Below are positions 27,067 to 35,213 of a stretch of DNA of 64,000 nucleotides, piece after piece. The notes beneath the pieces are model-generated. The model was not told the DNA's origin and did no database searches. It saw only the letters and a program-made list of their open reading frames with translations. The position numbers were made by a program, and so were the translations under genes. Positions within the stretch are counted from its first letter, which is position 1, and each line of letters starts with the position of its first letter. Source of the stretch: Kitasatospora terrestris (GTDB lineage Bacteria; Actinomycetota; Actinomycetes; Streptomycetales; Streptomycetaceae); assembly GCF_039542905.1 (NCBI RefSeq), contig NZ_BAABIS010000001.1:1054001-1118000 (forward strand), read 5' to 3'.

Positions 27067-29199
27067 TCAGAGGCAGGTCAGTTGGGGCGCGGCCCAATCG
27101 GCGTGGTCGTACTGGGTGTTGTCGCCGCCGTCGGCGACACGGAGCATGAGCGCCCGGGCCCCCTCGAGGTGGGCGCTGAGGTGGACCGGTCCGTCGTTCC
27201 CGGTGAGGCTGCCGCTGGCGGCGACCTTCTGTCCGTCGGCGTAGATCTCGAACACGACGGTGCCCTTGCCGCCCACCTCGTCGTCGACGCCCACGTCCAC
27301 GGTCAGGCCGGTGCAGGCGCCGCCGAGGTCGTAGAGGACGAGGGAGTTGGCGTTGGTGCCCAGGCCCTTGGTGTAGACGGTGCCACCGACGGTCAGGGCG
27401 TGCCCGTCACCGGCTGCCTTCTCCCCGTTGCTGCGGTCGATCTCGACGGGTCCCCAGCCGTTGCTGCTGTAGGCCTGGGCGCGGTCACCGAGCGGAGCGG
27501 CGACGGGGGTGTTCGGCCCGGCTGGGCCGCAGGTGAGACGGGGAGCGAGCCAGTCGGCGTGGGCGCTGCCGTCGCCCCCGGGACCGGTCGCGATGAGGCG
27601 CAGTTCCTCGCCGCCGGTCAGGTCGGCGGTCAGGCGCACCGGAGCCTGACCTGCTGTGCGCACTCCGCTGTCCGCGACGACGGTGCTGTCGCGGTAGATC
27701 CGGAAGATGGCCGAGCCGGCCGGGGACTCGTCGTCGATGCCGACGTCGACGGTCAGGCCCGTGCACGTGCTGCCCAGGTAGTAGTGGAGGTCGGACTCCG
27801 GGCGCACCCCCAGCCCTTTCGGGTAGGTGGCGCCGCCGATGGTGAGCGGTCCGCCGTCCCCGGCGGCGGGGCCGCCGGCGCTGTGGTCGCGCTCGACCGG
27901 TCCGCGGGTGGTGTGGGCGGCCGACCAGGCGAGGTCGCCGAGCTGGTAGGTCCCTGCCGGCATGTCGGTGCGGAGCGACGGGGTGACCCGGTACATCACG
28001 GTGCCGTGCGCGGGGACGGTCGCGCTGATGGTGCCGTTGCTGGTCGTGGTCTCCTTGGACCACAGGTCCTTGAGCGTGTAGCTCGGAGCACCCCCGATCC
28101 CGGCGGCTTCCGCGCTGGTCGTGATGGCCGCGGTGGTGGTGGTCTCGTTGGTGAGGGTGATGGCACGGGAGCCGTCGGCGAGGGGTTTGCTCATCACCAC
28201 CAGGCCGCCGCTCTTGGCGATGACGCTGCCCTGGCGGCCGAGCGGGTCCTGGTCGACGGCGATCACGTCGGTGTTCTTGAGGATCGCGTAGGTCTCCGGG
28301 GTCGCCTTGCGCAGGTCGGTGCCGATGAGCAGCGGGGCGGCCATCTCGGCCCAGAGGCTGAAGTGGGTGCGGTACTCGGTGTCGGTCATGTGGCCGTTGC
28401 CGACCTCGAGCATGTCGGGGTCGTTCCAGGAGCCGGGGCCGGCGAAGGGCGCGAGCGGCTGGTTGGCGTGGGCGATGGTGAGCATGACTGACCAGGAGTC
28501 GGAGATGTCGCCGGTGGTGCGCCACGAGCTGCCGACGTCCTTCGCCCAGGCCCACGGCCGGGTGGTGCCCCATTCGCAGATGCCGTACAGGATGTTGCGG
28601 CCGGTCGCCCTGAGGGCCTCGCCCATGACCTTGTACCGCTCGATGCCGTTGCCGTTGCAGGAGTCGTACTTGAGGTAGTCGACGCCCCAGGACGCCCACA
28701 GGTTCGCGTCCTGCTGCTCGTGGCCGAGGCCGCCGGGGAAGCCGATGCGGTCGCAGGTCTTGGTGCCGGCGCTGGAGTAGATGCCGAACTTCAGGCCCTT
28801 GTCGTGGACGTAGTCGGCGACGGCCTTGATGCCGTTCGGGAAGCGGACCGGGTCCGGGACGAGGTTCCCGGCGGCGTCGCGCTGGGGCAGTGCCCAGCAG
28901 TCGTCGATGTTGACGTAGGTGTAGCCGGCGTCCTTCAGGCCCTGGGCGACGAACAGGTCCGCGGTGCCCTTCACCATCGCCTCGTTGAACTCCGGTCGGC
29001 AGCCGGTGGAGTTCCAGTTGTTGAAGCCCATCTGCGGGGTGAGGGCCAGGGAGTTCTGGAGCGCGGCGGCCGGGGTGGCGGTCGCGACCTGGAGGCCGAC
29101 GACCGCGGCGGCACTGAGGGTGGCGCCGCTGCCGAGCAGGGCCAGGGCGGTGGTGAAGCCGACGGCGCGGTGTCGGCGAACACGGGGAACGGGAGCCAA
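27067..29199 (-). CDS. Secreted GH27 alpha-galactosidase with two C-terminal NPCBM domains
   Basis: 710 residues. I start at TTG 29199 because GGAGG lies 9 bases upstream and the next residues form a signal peptide (about 1-48, ending PAAALQ). GH27 core (about 50-430): MGFNNWNSTGC, YVNIDDCW, nucleophile Asp in DYLKYDSCN, acid/base Asp in RTTGDISDSW, and SWNDPDMLEVGN. Two NPCBM-type modules follow (about 440-575 and 580-710), both with YxKGLGxxxxS-like segments. It cleaves terminal alpha-galactose outside the cell. The DDCW motif favours galactosidase over arabinopyranosidase, but that is not decisive. An inverted repeat lies 45-66 bases upstream. Confidence 0.93.
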   Translation of the reverse strand: MAPVPRVRRHRAVGFTTALALLGSGATLSAAAVVGLQVATATPAAALQNSLALTPQMGFNNWNSTGCRPEFNEAMVKGTADLFVAQGLKDAGYTYVNIDDCWALPQRDAAGNLVPDPVRFPNGIKAVADYVHDKGLKFGIYSSAGTKTCDRIGFPGGLGHEQQDANLWASWGVDYLKYDSCNGNGIERYKVMGEALRATGRNILYGICEWGTTRPWAWAKDVGSSWRTTGDISDSWSVMLTIAHANQPLAPFAGPGSWNDPDMLEVGNGHMTDTEYRTHFSLWAEMAAPLLIGTDLRKATPETYAILKNTDVIAVDQDPLGRQGSVIAKSGGLVVMSKPLADGSRAITLTNETTTTAAITTSAEAAGIGGAPSYTLKDLWSKETTTSNGTISATVPAHGTVMYRVTPSLRTDMPAGTYQLGDLAWSAAHTTRGPVERDHSAGGPAAGDGGPLTIGGATYPKGLGVRPESDLHYYLGSTCTGLTVDVGIDDESPAGSAIFRIYRDSTVVADSGVRTAGQAPVRLTADLTGGEELRLIATGPGGDGSAHADWLAPRLTCGPAGPNTPVAAPLGDRAQAYSSNGWGPVEIDRSNGEKAAGDGHALTVGGTVYTKGLGTNANSLVLYDLGGACTGLTVDVGVDDEVGGKGTVVFEIYADGQKVAASGSLTGNDGPVHLSAHLEGARALMLRVADGGDNTQYDHADWAAPQLTCL

Positions 29200-29593
29200 G
29201 GTGGGGGTCCTCCGATACTCAATCGGCGCAGAAACACACCGAATCCAACGGAACCGAACGTTGGAAAGCGTCGGCCTGCCGCGCCCGCCTGTCAAGGCAT
29301 CGCGCACACCGAAGTTGACGGTGCATCACCTGGGAGGCTCGTCGACCGCAGCTCCGCAGCAGGGCAGGGCAGGTCGCCGCTTTCCGGGGTCCGGCGGTGC
29401 GCGGCGCGTCCTCGGCACTTCGGTCCAGCGTTGATATCTGTTGATCCGTGATAGTTTCTGACCGGCCGTCACGACAGGGGCGCACGAGACGTCCCCGTTC
29501 GTCCCCCACCGCGGCCTGCGTCGGTGCACCCTGGCACGGCGCGCCCGGTCGTGGCCGTTGTGGGCGGCGCGACCGGGCATCCGGCCCCGGCGG
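29200..29593. other. Upstream region of the alpha-galactosidase
   Basis: 394 bases with no gene. It holds the operator-like repeat at 29244-29265, a TTGACA at 29295-29290 on the minus strand, and two GTTGAT copies 10 bases apart (29430-29435, 29440-29445) in an AT-rich patch. All are plausible control elements; none is proven. Confidence 0.5.
29244..29265. promoter_or_regulatory. Inverted repeat upstream of the alpha-galactosidase
   Basis: TCCAACG (29244-29250) and CGTTGGA (29259-29265) form a perfect 7-bp inverted repeat around 8 bases. It lies just downstream of a minus-strand TTGACA at 29295-29290, so a bound protein would block transcription. The GTTGG core is shared with the CTGTTGGTT boxes upstream of both AraF-like genes. 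Confidence 0.55.
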
Positions 29594-30730
29594 CTACCCC
29601 TGGTCGGCCGGTCGGCCCGGTTGCCCGAAGGACGACAGCACCAGGTCCAGAGCGCCGAGCAGCACCGCCCGCTCCCCCAGGGCGGAGCACACGACGACCG
29701 GGCCGGGAGCCGGCCCGGGTGCGGCCGCCAGTTCGGCCCGCAGCCGCTGCGCGAGCCCTTCGCCGAGCGACGCGAGCGAGCCGCCGAGCACCACGGTCGA
29801 GGGATCGATCAGCACCGCCGCCGCCCCGACCGCCCGCGCGAGCAGGCCGACAGCATCGACGCCGCCGGGCACCGGCCCCGGGTGGAGCGACCGCCGCAGG
29901 GCGTCCTCGTCCACCGAGGCGTCGAGGCAGCCGCGTCGGCCGCACTCGCACGGCCGGCCGCCCGGATCCACCACGACGTGGCCGATCCGTCCCGCTCCGC
30001 CCGAGCCCCCGCTGTAGAGCGTGCCGCCGATCGCGATGCCGAGCTCCGTCCCTTCGTCCCGGACGAGGTTGAGGAGCGGCCCCGGAGCGCGAACCGCGCC
30101 GTGGACGACCTCGGCGAGCGCGCCCAGCCGCGCCCTGCTCTCCACGGTGACCGGCAGCTGCCACGTCCGCTCGATCCCCCGGGCGAGGGCGGCCGCCTCG
30201 GACGGCGCCGGCCGGCCCGGAAGCAGCCGGCCGCCGTCGTCGGATCCGCCCGGCACGCCTCTGCGGCCCGCGGCCACGGCAGCGCCGACCAGCGTCTCGG
30301 GAGCGGTTCCGGCCTCCGCCAGTACCTGCTCCGCCAGCAGGCCGACCAGGCGCTGGGGATCCTCGGGCGGGCGCGGGACGGTGCGCTCGGCGAGGACCGG
30401 CCGCGTCCGGTCCCCGACCGCCACCGCCAGGCGGGTGCGTCCGAGGTCGACGGCGAGCGCCGCTCCGGCGCCGGGGTTGAAGGCGACCACGAAGGGGCGG
30501 CGTCCGCTGCGCGGGTGGGCGACGGTGTGCTGCACGACCAGGCCGGTCGGCTCCAACTCGGTGACCAGGCCGGCCACGGTGGTCAGCGACAGGCCGCTCC
30601 GGCTGGCGAGCTCCTGCCGGGTGGTCGGGCCGCCGAGGCGCAGGGTGCGCAGGAGCACCGCACGGTTGGCCGCCCGCTGCCGGGCCGGGCCGACGGGGGC
30701 CGCCCGTCCCGGGCCCGCTGCGCTTGTCAC
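29594..30730 (-). CDS. ROK family regulator (copy 3)
   Basis: 378 residues from GTG 30730 with GAGGAG upstream. HTH: LGGPTTRQELASRSGLSLTT. ROK core: LAVDLGRTRLAVAVGD and CECGRRGCLDASVDE. As in the ROK at 19951, the kinase motif is VTVESRARLGA (no DND), so a regulatory, non-catalytic protein is likely. It lies between the alpha-galactosidase and the orphan AraF-like lipoprotein, all on the minus strand, and may control either. The 165-bp gap to the lipoprotein leaves cotranscription possible. Confidence 0.92.
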   Translation of the reverse strand: MTSAAGPGRAAPVGPARQRAANRAVLLRTLRLGGPTTRQELASRSGLSLTTVAGLVTELEPTGLVVQHTVAHPRSGRRPFVVAFNPGAGAALAVDLGRTRLAVAVGDRTRPVLAERTVPRPPEDPQRLVGLLAEQVLAEAGTAPETLVGAAVAAGRRGVPGGSDDGGRLLPGRPAPSEAAALARGIERTWQLPVTVESRARLGALAEVVHGAVRAPGPLLNLVRDEGTELGIAIGGTLYSGGSGGAGRIGHVVVDPGGRPCECGRRGCLDASVDEDALRRSLHPGPVPGGVDAVGLLARAVGAAAVLIDPSTVVLGGSLASLGEGLAQRLRAELAAAPGPAPGPVVVCSALGERAVLLGALDLVLSSFGQPGRPADQG

Positions 30731-30895
30731 TGGGCGTTCTCCTCACCGGAGGTGGGTTGCGGGTGTTCCATGAAGACGTGCGCGGCGCCGCGGTTCGACC
30801 GCGCGGTGGTCGACTTTCCGTGACGTTCGGGTCTCCGGCAGGGATCGGTACGGGGGCCCGGCCGCGGATCGGTAGGTGGTCGGGGCAGGTGCCGG

Positions 30896-31918
30896 TCATC
30901 CGCAGGACAGGCCGGCGGCCTTCCAACTGCCCGGGTCGACCATGGTGGTCGGTGCGAACGCCTCCTTCGGGAAGTCCTTGCCGTTCTTAAGCCGGTCGTA
31001 CATCGTCTGCACGGCCAGCGCGCCGACGCCCCGGCCGTCGATGAACAGCGCGGCCTTCATCCCGGACGGCTCGCCGCCGTTCCAGTCCTTGCAGGCCAGG
31101 TACGCGCCCAGGCCCACCCCGATCACGTCCTCGGCCCCGAACCCGGCATTGGCCAGCGCGGTCACCCCGCCCTGCACGTTCTCGTCGTTGCAGCCCCACA
31201 CCACCCAGTGCTTGACTTTCGGGTTCGCGCGGACGGCGACGGCGACGCGCTCCCGCGCACCGGCCACGGTGTTGTCGGTCTCCACGTGGATCCGCCGGAT
31301 GCTGGCCCCCGCGGTGGAGAGGAAGGCCTCGTCTGCGGCGTTGACACGGTCTGTGCAGACCGTCACGTCGTGCTTCCAGGCCGCGAGGATGCGGGTGTCC
31401 GCCCGGTCCCAGCCGGCCTTCCCGAACTCCTCGGCGGCCCGCCGGCCGACCTCGGCTCCCATCTGCCGACCGGAGAAGCCGATCCGCGGCACCAGGTCGT
31501 CCTGACCGCAGGCGGCCGGGACGGCGTTGGTGGCGCAGATCTGGTCGTCGGAGGCGAGCAACGGGACCTTCGCCTGCGCCGCGAGGGCGACCAGATCCGG
31601 ACCGACCGCCGGATCCGGGACGGCCACGATCAGGCCGCCGGTGCGCCGCTCCGCAGCGGCCCGCACCTCGGCGAGGGTCTGCCGGGCGTCGTCGCCGAGG
31701 TCCGCCACCACCAGCTCGACACCGAGGCGTTCGGCCCTGGCCCTGGCCCCGGCCGCCTCCTCCCGGAAGTACTGCTGGTCGCCCTGCTTCTGCAGGTAGG
31801 TGATCGAGATGTTCGCGGCGGTCCGGGCCGGACCGCCGGCCGGCGTGCAGCCGGCGGGTCCGAGGAGCGACAGGACGCCCAGCGCGACAGCGGCCGGGCG
31901 GAGGTGCGAGCGGTGCAT
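30896..31918 (-). CDS. Orphan AraF-like sugar-binding lipoprotein (paralogue)
   Basis: 340 residues from ATG 31918. Lipobox GPAGC. It aligns along its whole length with the binding protein at 24592-25635, sharing long blocks such as ISITYLQKQGDQ, SDDQICA, KHWVVWGCNDENVQGGVTAL and GAYLACKDWNGG. No ATPase or permease is adjacent, so it probably feeds the AraFGH-like importer about 6 kb away or acts as a sensor for the neighbouring ROK or LAL regulators. Upstream DNA carries CTGTTGGTTT at 31984-31975. Confidence 0.92.
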   Translation of the reverse strand: MHRSHLRPAAVALGVLSLLGPAGCTPAGGPARTAANISITYLQKQGDQQYFREEAAGARARAERLGVELVVADLGDDARQTLAEVRAAAERRTGGLIVAVPDPAVGPDLVALAAQAKVPLLASDDQICATNAVPAACGQDDLVPRIGFSGRQMGAEVGRRAAEEFGKAGWDRADTRILAAWKHDVTVCTDRVNAADEAFLSTAGASIRRIHVETDNTVAGARERVAVAVRANPKVKHWVVWGCNDENVQGGVTALANAGFGAEDVIGVGLGAYLACKDWNGGEPSGMKAALFIDGRGVGALAVQTMYDRLKNGKDFPKEAFAPTTMVDPGSWKAAGLSCG

Positions 31919-32196
31919 GACGGCTCCCGGTGACGGCGTCGGCGCGGTCGCCGAACGCTACGACAAGGCGAGAAAAACCAACAGACCAGAACTATTTCCA
32001 ACAGGATTCGCGCCAGCAAACTCGCTGCCTTCCCTCACGTCAAGCCCTCTGGAGACCCCTTCGCCCCCGCCCTTTCTCCTTCACCGACCGTGTTGCCTTC
32101 TGTTGGTTGCGGGCGATACGGTCTCGTGCTGGTCGGCCGGTCCGCCGGGTGGAACGATCGGTTCCCTCACTGGCCGATCGCCGTTTCGGGGACTCC
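31919..32196. promoter_or_regulatory. Divergent control region with three GTTGG boxes
   Basis: This spacer separates the orphan binding-protein gene (minus) from LAL copy 2 (plus). AAACCAACAG lies at 31975-31984, TTTCCAACAGG at 31995-32005 and, inverted, CTGTTGGTT at 32100-32108. A minus-strand TTGACG (32042-32037) could be the -35 box of the lipoprotein gene. The same box lies upstream of the paralogous operon, suggesting shared control. Confidence 0.5.
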
Positions 32197-35076
32197 ATGC
32201 GGGATGCGTCGGCCCCGGGTCCCGCCGCCGACCGCCGGACAGGACTGGCGTTCGTCGGACGGGCGGACGAGCTGCGCTCGCTCCTCGACGCGCTCCGGGC
32301 CGGGCCCGCCGTGGTGTTCGTGGAGGGCGAGGCCGGGATCGGCAAGTCCCGGCTGCTGCGGGAGGCCGCCGACCGCCTGGACCGACTGGGCCCGCCGGTC
32401 CTGCGGGGCTGGTGCCACCCGCTGCGCGAGCCGCTGCCGTTCGGGCCCGCGCTCGACGCCCTGCGCGGTGCCGGCGCCCACCTGCCGGCCGAGGTGCGGC
32501 TCTCGCCCGCGACCGGCGTGCTGGCCCCCTACCTGCCGGAGCTCGCCGACCGGCTGCCCCGGACCGCACCCGAGGGGGGCACCCGCAACCAGCAGTTGAT
32601 GCGTGCCGTCCACGAGGTGCTGCGCGCACTCGGACCCGTCGTCCTCGTCGTCGAGGACCTGCACTGGGCCGACGACGCCACCCGCGACCTGCTGCTCCTG
32701 CTGGCCCGCAACCCGCCCGAGGGGCTCCGGCTGGTCGTAACCTACCGGGAGCGCGAACTGCCCGGCAGCGGCAACGTCCTGGGCTCCCCGTACCGCCGTC
32801 CGCTCGGGGTGGGCGGCACCGACCTCGCGCTGGACCCGCTCGGCGAGACGCACATCGGCGAGCTCGCCGCCTCCGTCCTCGGACCGGCGGCGACCCGCCC
32901 GCTCTGCCGCGAGCTGTACGAGCGCAGCGGCGGTCTCCCCCTCGCCGCGGAGGAGGACATCCTGGTCCTGGCCGACCGCGTGGCCCGGCCCGACGAGGCG
33001 GGCGCCCCGCTCGCGCTGGCCGGGGCCAAGGTGCCCCGCGCGCTGCAGGAGGCGGTGAACAGCCGGGTCGCACCACTCGGCCCCGGCTCCACGGCCGTCC
33101 TGCAGGCCGCCGCCGTCCTGGCCGTGCCGACCACCGAGGAACTCCTCACGGCGGTGGCCGCCCTGACGGAGGACCAGGCCGAGCAGGCCCTCGACGCCGT
33201 CCTGACCGCCGACCTCCTGGTCGAGCACTCCCCCGGCCGGTACGGGTTCCGCCACGTCCTGGCCCGGCGCGCGGTGTACGACCGGATCCCCGGCCCGCGC
33301 CGGCGCCGCCTGCACACCCGCGCCGCCGACGCGCTGTCCGCGCAGCGCGAACCCGCGCTGGTGCAGATCGCCCACCACGTCCGGCAGCTCGGCGACACCG
33401 CCGCCTGGTTCCCGCACGCACTGGCCGCCGCCGAACGCGCCACCGCCGTCGCCGACGACGGGGTCGCCGCCGAGCTGCTCGGCCAGCTGCTCGGCGAACC
33501 CTCGCTACCGTCCGAGGACCGCACCCGCGCCGCGCTCGCGCTCAGCGCGATCGCCGTCCGCAGGACCGATCCGGCGGCCTGCGAGGCGACTCTGCGCGGC
33601 ATCATCGCCGACCCGGCCCTGGCCCCGTCCGTCCGCGGCGAGATCCGCTTCAACCTGGCCCGCGCCGTCGGCGCCTCGGGCCCCTACCGGGACACCCGGG
33701 CCGAGCTGGAGCGGGCGATCGCCGAGCTGGCGGACCGGCCGGGGCACGCGGCGGCCGCGACGGCCTCGCTCGCCGTCGGCGCCACCGTCAACGCCCGCGG
33801 CGGCACCGTCTCCGAGAACCTGGCACTGCTGGAACGGGCCGCCGAGCTGGCCGCGCGCAGTGACGACCCGGTGGCGCGGGCGGACGTGCTCGCCAACCGC
33901 GTCACCCTGCTGGCGTTCGTCGGCGACCCCCGCCGCCTGGACCTGCTGGCGCGGCTGCCCCTGGACAGCACCGACCGCGCGGTGCTGCGGCAGTGCGCCC
34001 GCGCCCTGTCCAACACCGCCTACCTGGCCGGACCGCGCGGCAGCACAGCGGAGGCCGCCGCCCGGCTCGCCGAGGCGCAGGAGCTGATCCGGCGCACCGA
34101 CTACCCGCTGCTGGACGAGTTCTGCCGACTCAACCGGATCCGGCTCGACCTCGCCGCCGGGCACTGGGACGGCCTGGACCGGACGATCGACACGATGCTC
34201 CGGGAGACCACCGAGGGCACCCTCCGCTTCGGCCTGCTGACCGCCCGCGCGACCCTGGACACCGCCCGCGGCCGCTGGGCCGCCGCCCGCGAGGGCATGG
34301 CGCCGCTCGTCACCGACCTGGACGGCAACCCCGACCTCGACGTGGTGCCGGCGGCCGTCACCGTCCTCGCCCGCCTCGACCTGCTGGAGGGCGACCCGGC
34401 CACCGCCTGGCAGCGGACCGGGCCCGTGGTCGAGGTGCTCGGCCGCAAGGGACTGTGGGTGCGGCCGGTCGACCTGGTCCCGACCGCCGTCGAGGCCGCC
34501 CTGGCCTGCGGCCTCGACGACCGGGCCCACCGGCTCGTCGAGGACGCCGCCCGCGGCGTCGACGGCCTCGACGCGCCCGGGGTCGCCACCGGGGTGCACC
34601 TCGCCCGTGCCCTGCTCGCCGCCGACAGCGACCCCGAGGCCGCCCTCGCCCACCTGGACCGCGCCCACGCCGGGTACCAGGCCGCCGGCCACGTCCACAG
34701 CGCGGCCGGAGTCCTGGAGCGCTCCGGCCGCCTGCGGCTGCGCACCACGCCGGACACCGCCACCGCCGACCTCCACGCCGCGCTGGACGTCTTCACCCGG
34801 CTCGGCGCCACCGCCGACGCGGCCCGCTGCGAGCGGGCGCTGCGCGACAGCGGGCGGCTGCGCCCCCCGGCGCGCCGAAAGCGCGCCTACGGCGGTGAGC
34901 TCTCCCCGCGCGAGCGGCAGGTCGCCGCGCTGCTGGCGGACGGCGCGTCCAACCAGGACATCGCGCGGACCCTGGCGCTGTCCCCTCGTACCGCCGAGCA
35001 CCACGTCGCCAACACGCTCCGTAAGCTCGGGGTGCCCCGCGGTCGGGTGCGGGAGGTCCTGGACCCGCCGCGGTGA
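32197..35076 (+). CDS. LAL-type LuxR regulator with AAA ATPase domain (copy 2)
   Basis: 959 residues from ATG 32197; the ribosome site is weak, and the start was chosen by matching copy 1. Walker A GEAGIGKSRLLREAA, Walker B VLVVEDLHWADDATRD, long helical repeat region, C-terminal LuxR HTH LSPRERQVAALLADGASNQD and SPRTAEHHVANTLRKLG. It is divergent from the orphan AraF-like lipoprotein and is followed 137 bp later by copy 3. By analogy with MalT-type proteins it likely activates sugar-use genes; target and signal are unknown. Confidence 0.92.
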   Translation: MRDASAPGPAADRRTGLAFVGRADELRSLLDALRAGPAVVFVEGEAGIGKSRLLREAADRLDRLGPPVLRGWCHPLREPLPFGPALDALRGAGAHLPAEVRLSPATGVLAPYLPELADRLPRTAPEGGTRNQQLMRAVHEVLRALGPVVLVVEDLHWADDATRDLLLLLARNPPEGLRLVVTYRERELPGSGNVLGSPYRRPLGVGGTDLALDPLGETHIGELAASVLGPAATRPLCRELYERSGGLPLAAEEDILVLADRVARPDEAGAPLALAGAKVPRALQEAVNSRVAPLGPGSTAVLQAAAVLAVPTTEELLTAVAALTEDQAEQALDAVLTADLLVEHSPGRYGFRHVLARRAVYDRIPGPRRRRLHTRAADALSAQREPALVQIAHHVRQLGDTAAWFPHALAAAERATAVADDGVAAELLGQLLGEPSLPSEDRTRAALALSAIAVRRTDPAACEATLRGIIADPALAPSVRGEIRFNLARAVGASGPYRDTRAELERAIAELADRPGHAAAATASLAVGATVNARGGTVSENLALLERAAELAARSDDPVARADVLANRVTLLAFVGDPRRLDLLARLPLDSTDRAVLRQCARALSNTAYLAGPRGSTAEAAARLAEAQELIRRTDYPLLDEFCRLNRIRLDLAAGHWDGLDRTIDTMLRETTEGTLRFGLLTARATLDTARGRWAAAREGMAPLVTDLDGNPDLDVVPAAVTVLARLDLLEGDPATAWQRTGPVVEVLGRKGLWVRPVDLVPTAVEAALACGLDDRAHRLVEDAARGVDGLDAPGVATGVHLARALLAADSDPEAALAHLDRAHAGYQAAGHVHSAAGVLERSGRLRLRTTPDTATADLHAALDVFTRLGATADAARCERALRDSGRLRPPARRKRAYGGELSPRERQVAALLADGASNQDIARTLALSPRTAEHHVANTLRKLGVPRGRVREVLDPPR

Positions 35077-35213
35077 ACCGGTCCCGCCGGGCCGCGGACG
35101 GCCCGGGGCGGTGGCACCGACCGGCGGTATCGTGGTAGCGGGCCGCGCCCGCAGCCGTGCCCGGCGACGCCGGTTGGACACGGACGGTGACGGACAGCAG
35201 AGGCTGGCACGAG

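Noticed and set aside
32081..33653. Long minus-strand open frames across LAL copy 2
   Set aside because: Low-complexity Arg/Gly/Pro composition and no known motifs; they are shadows of the LAL gene.
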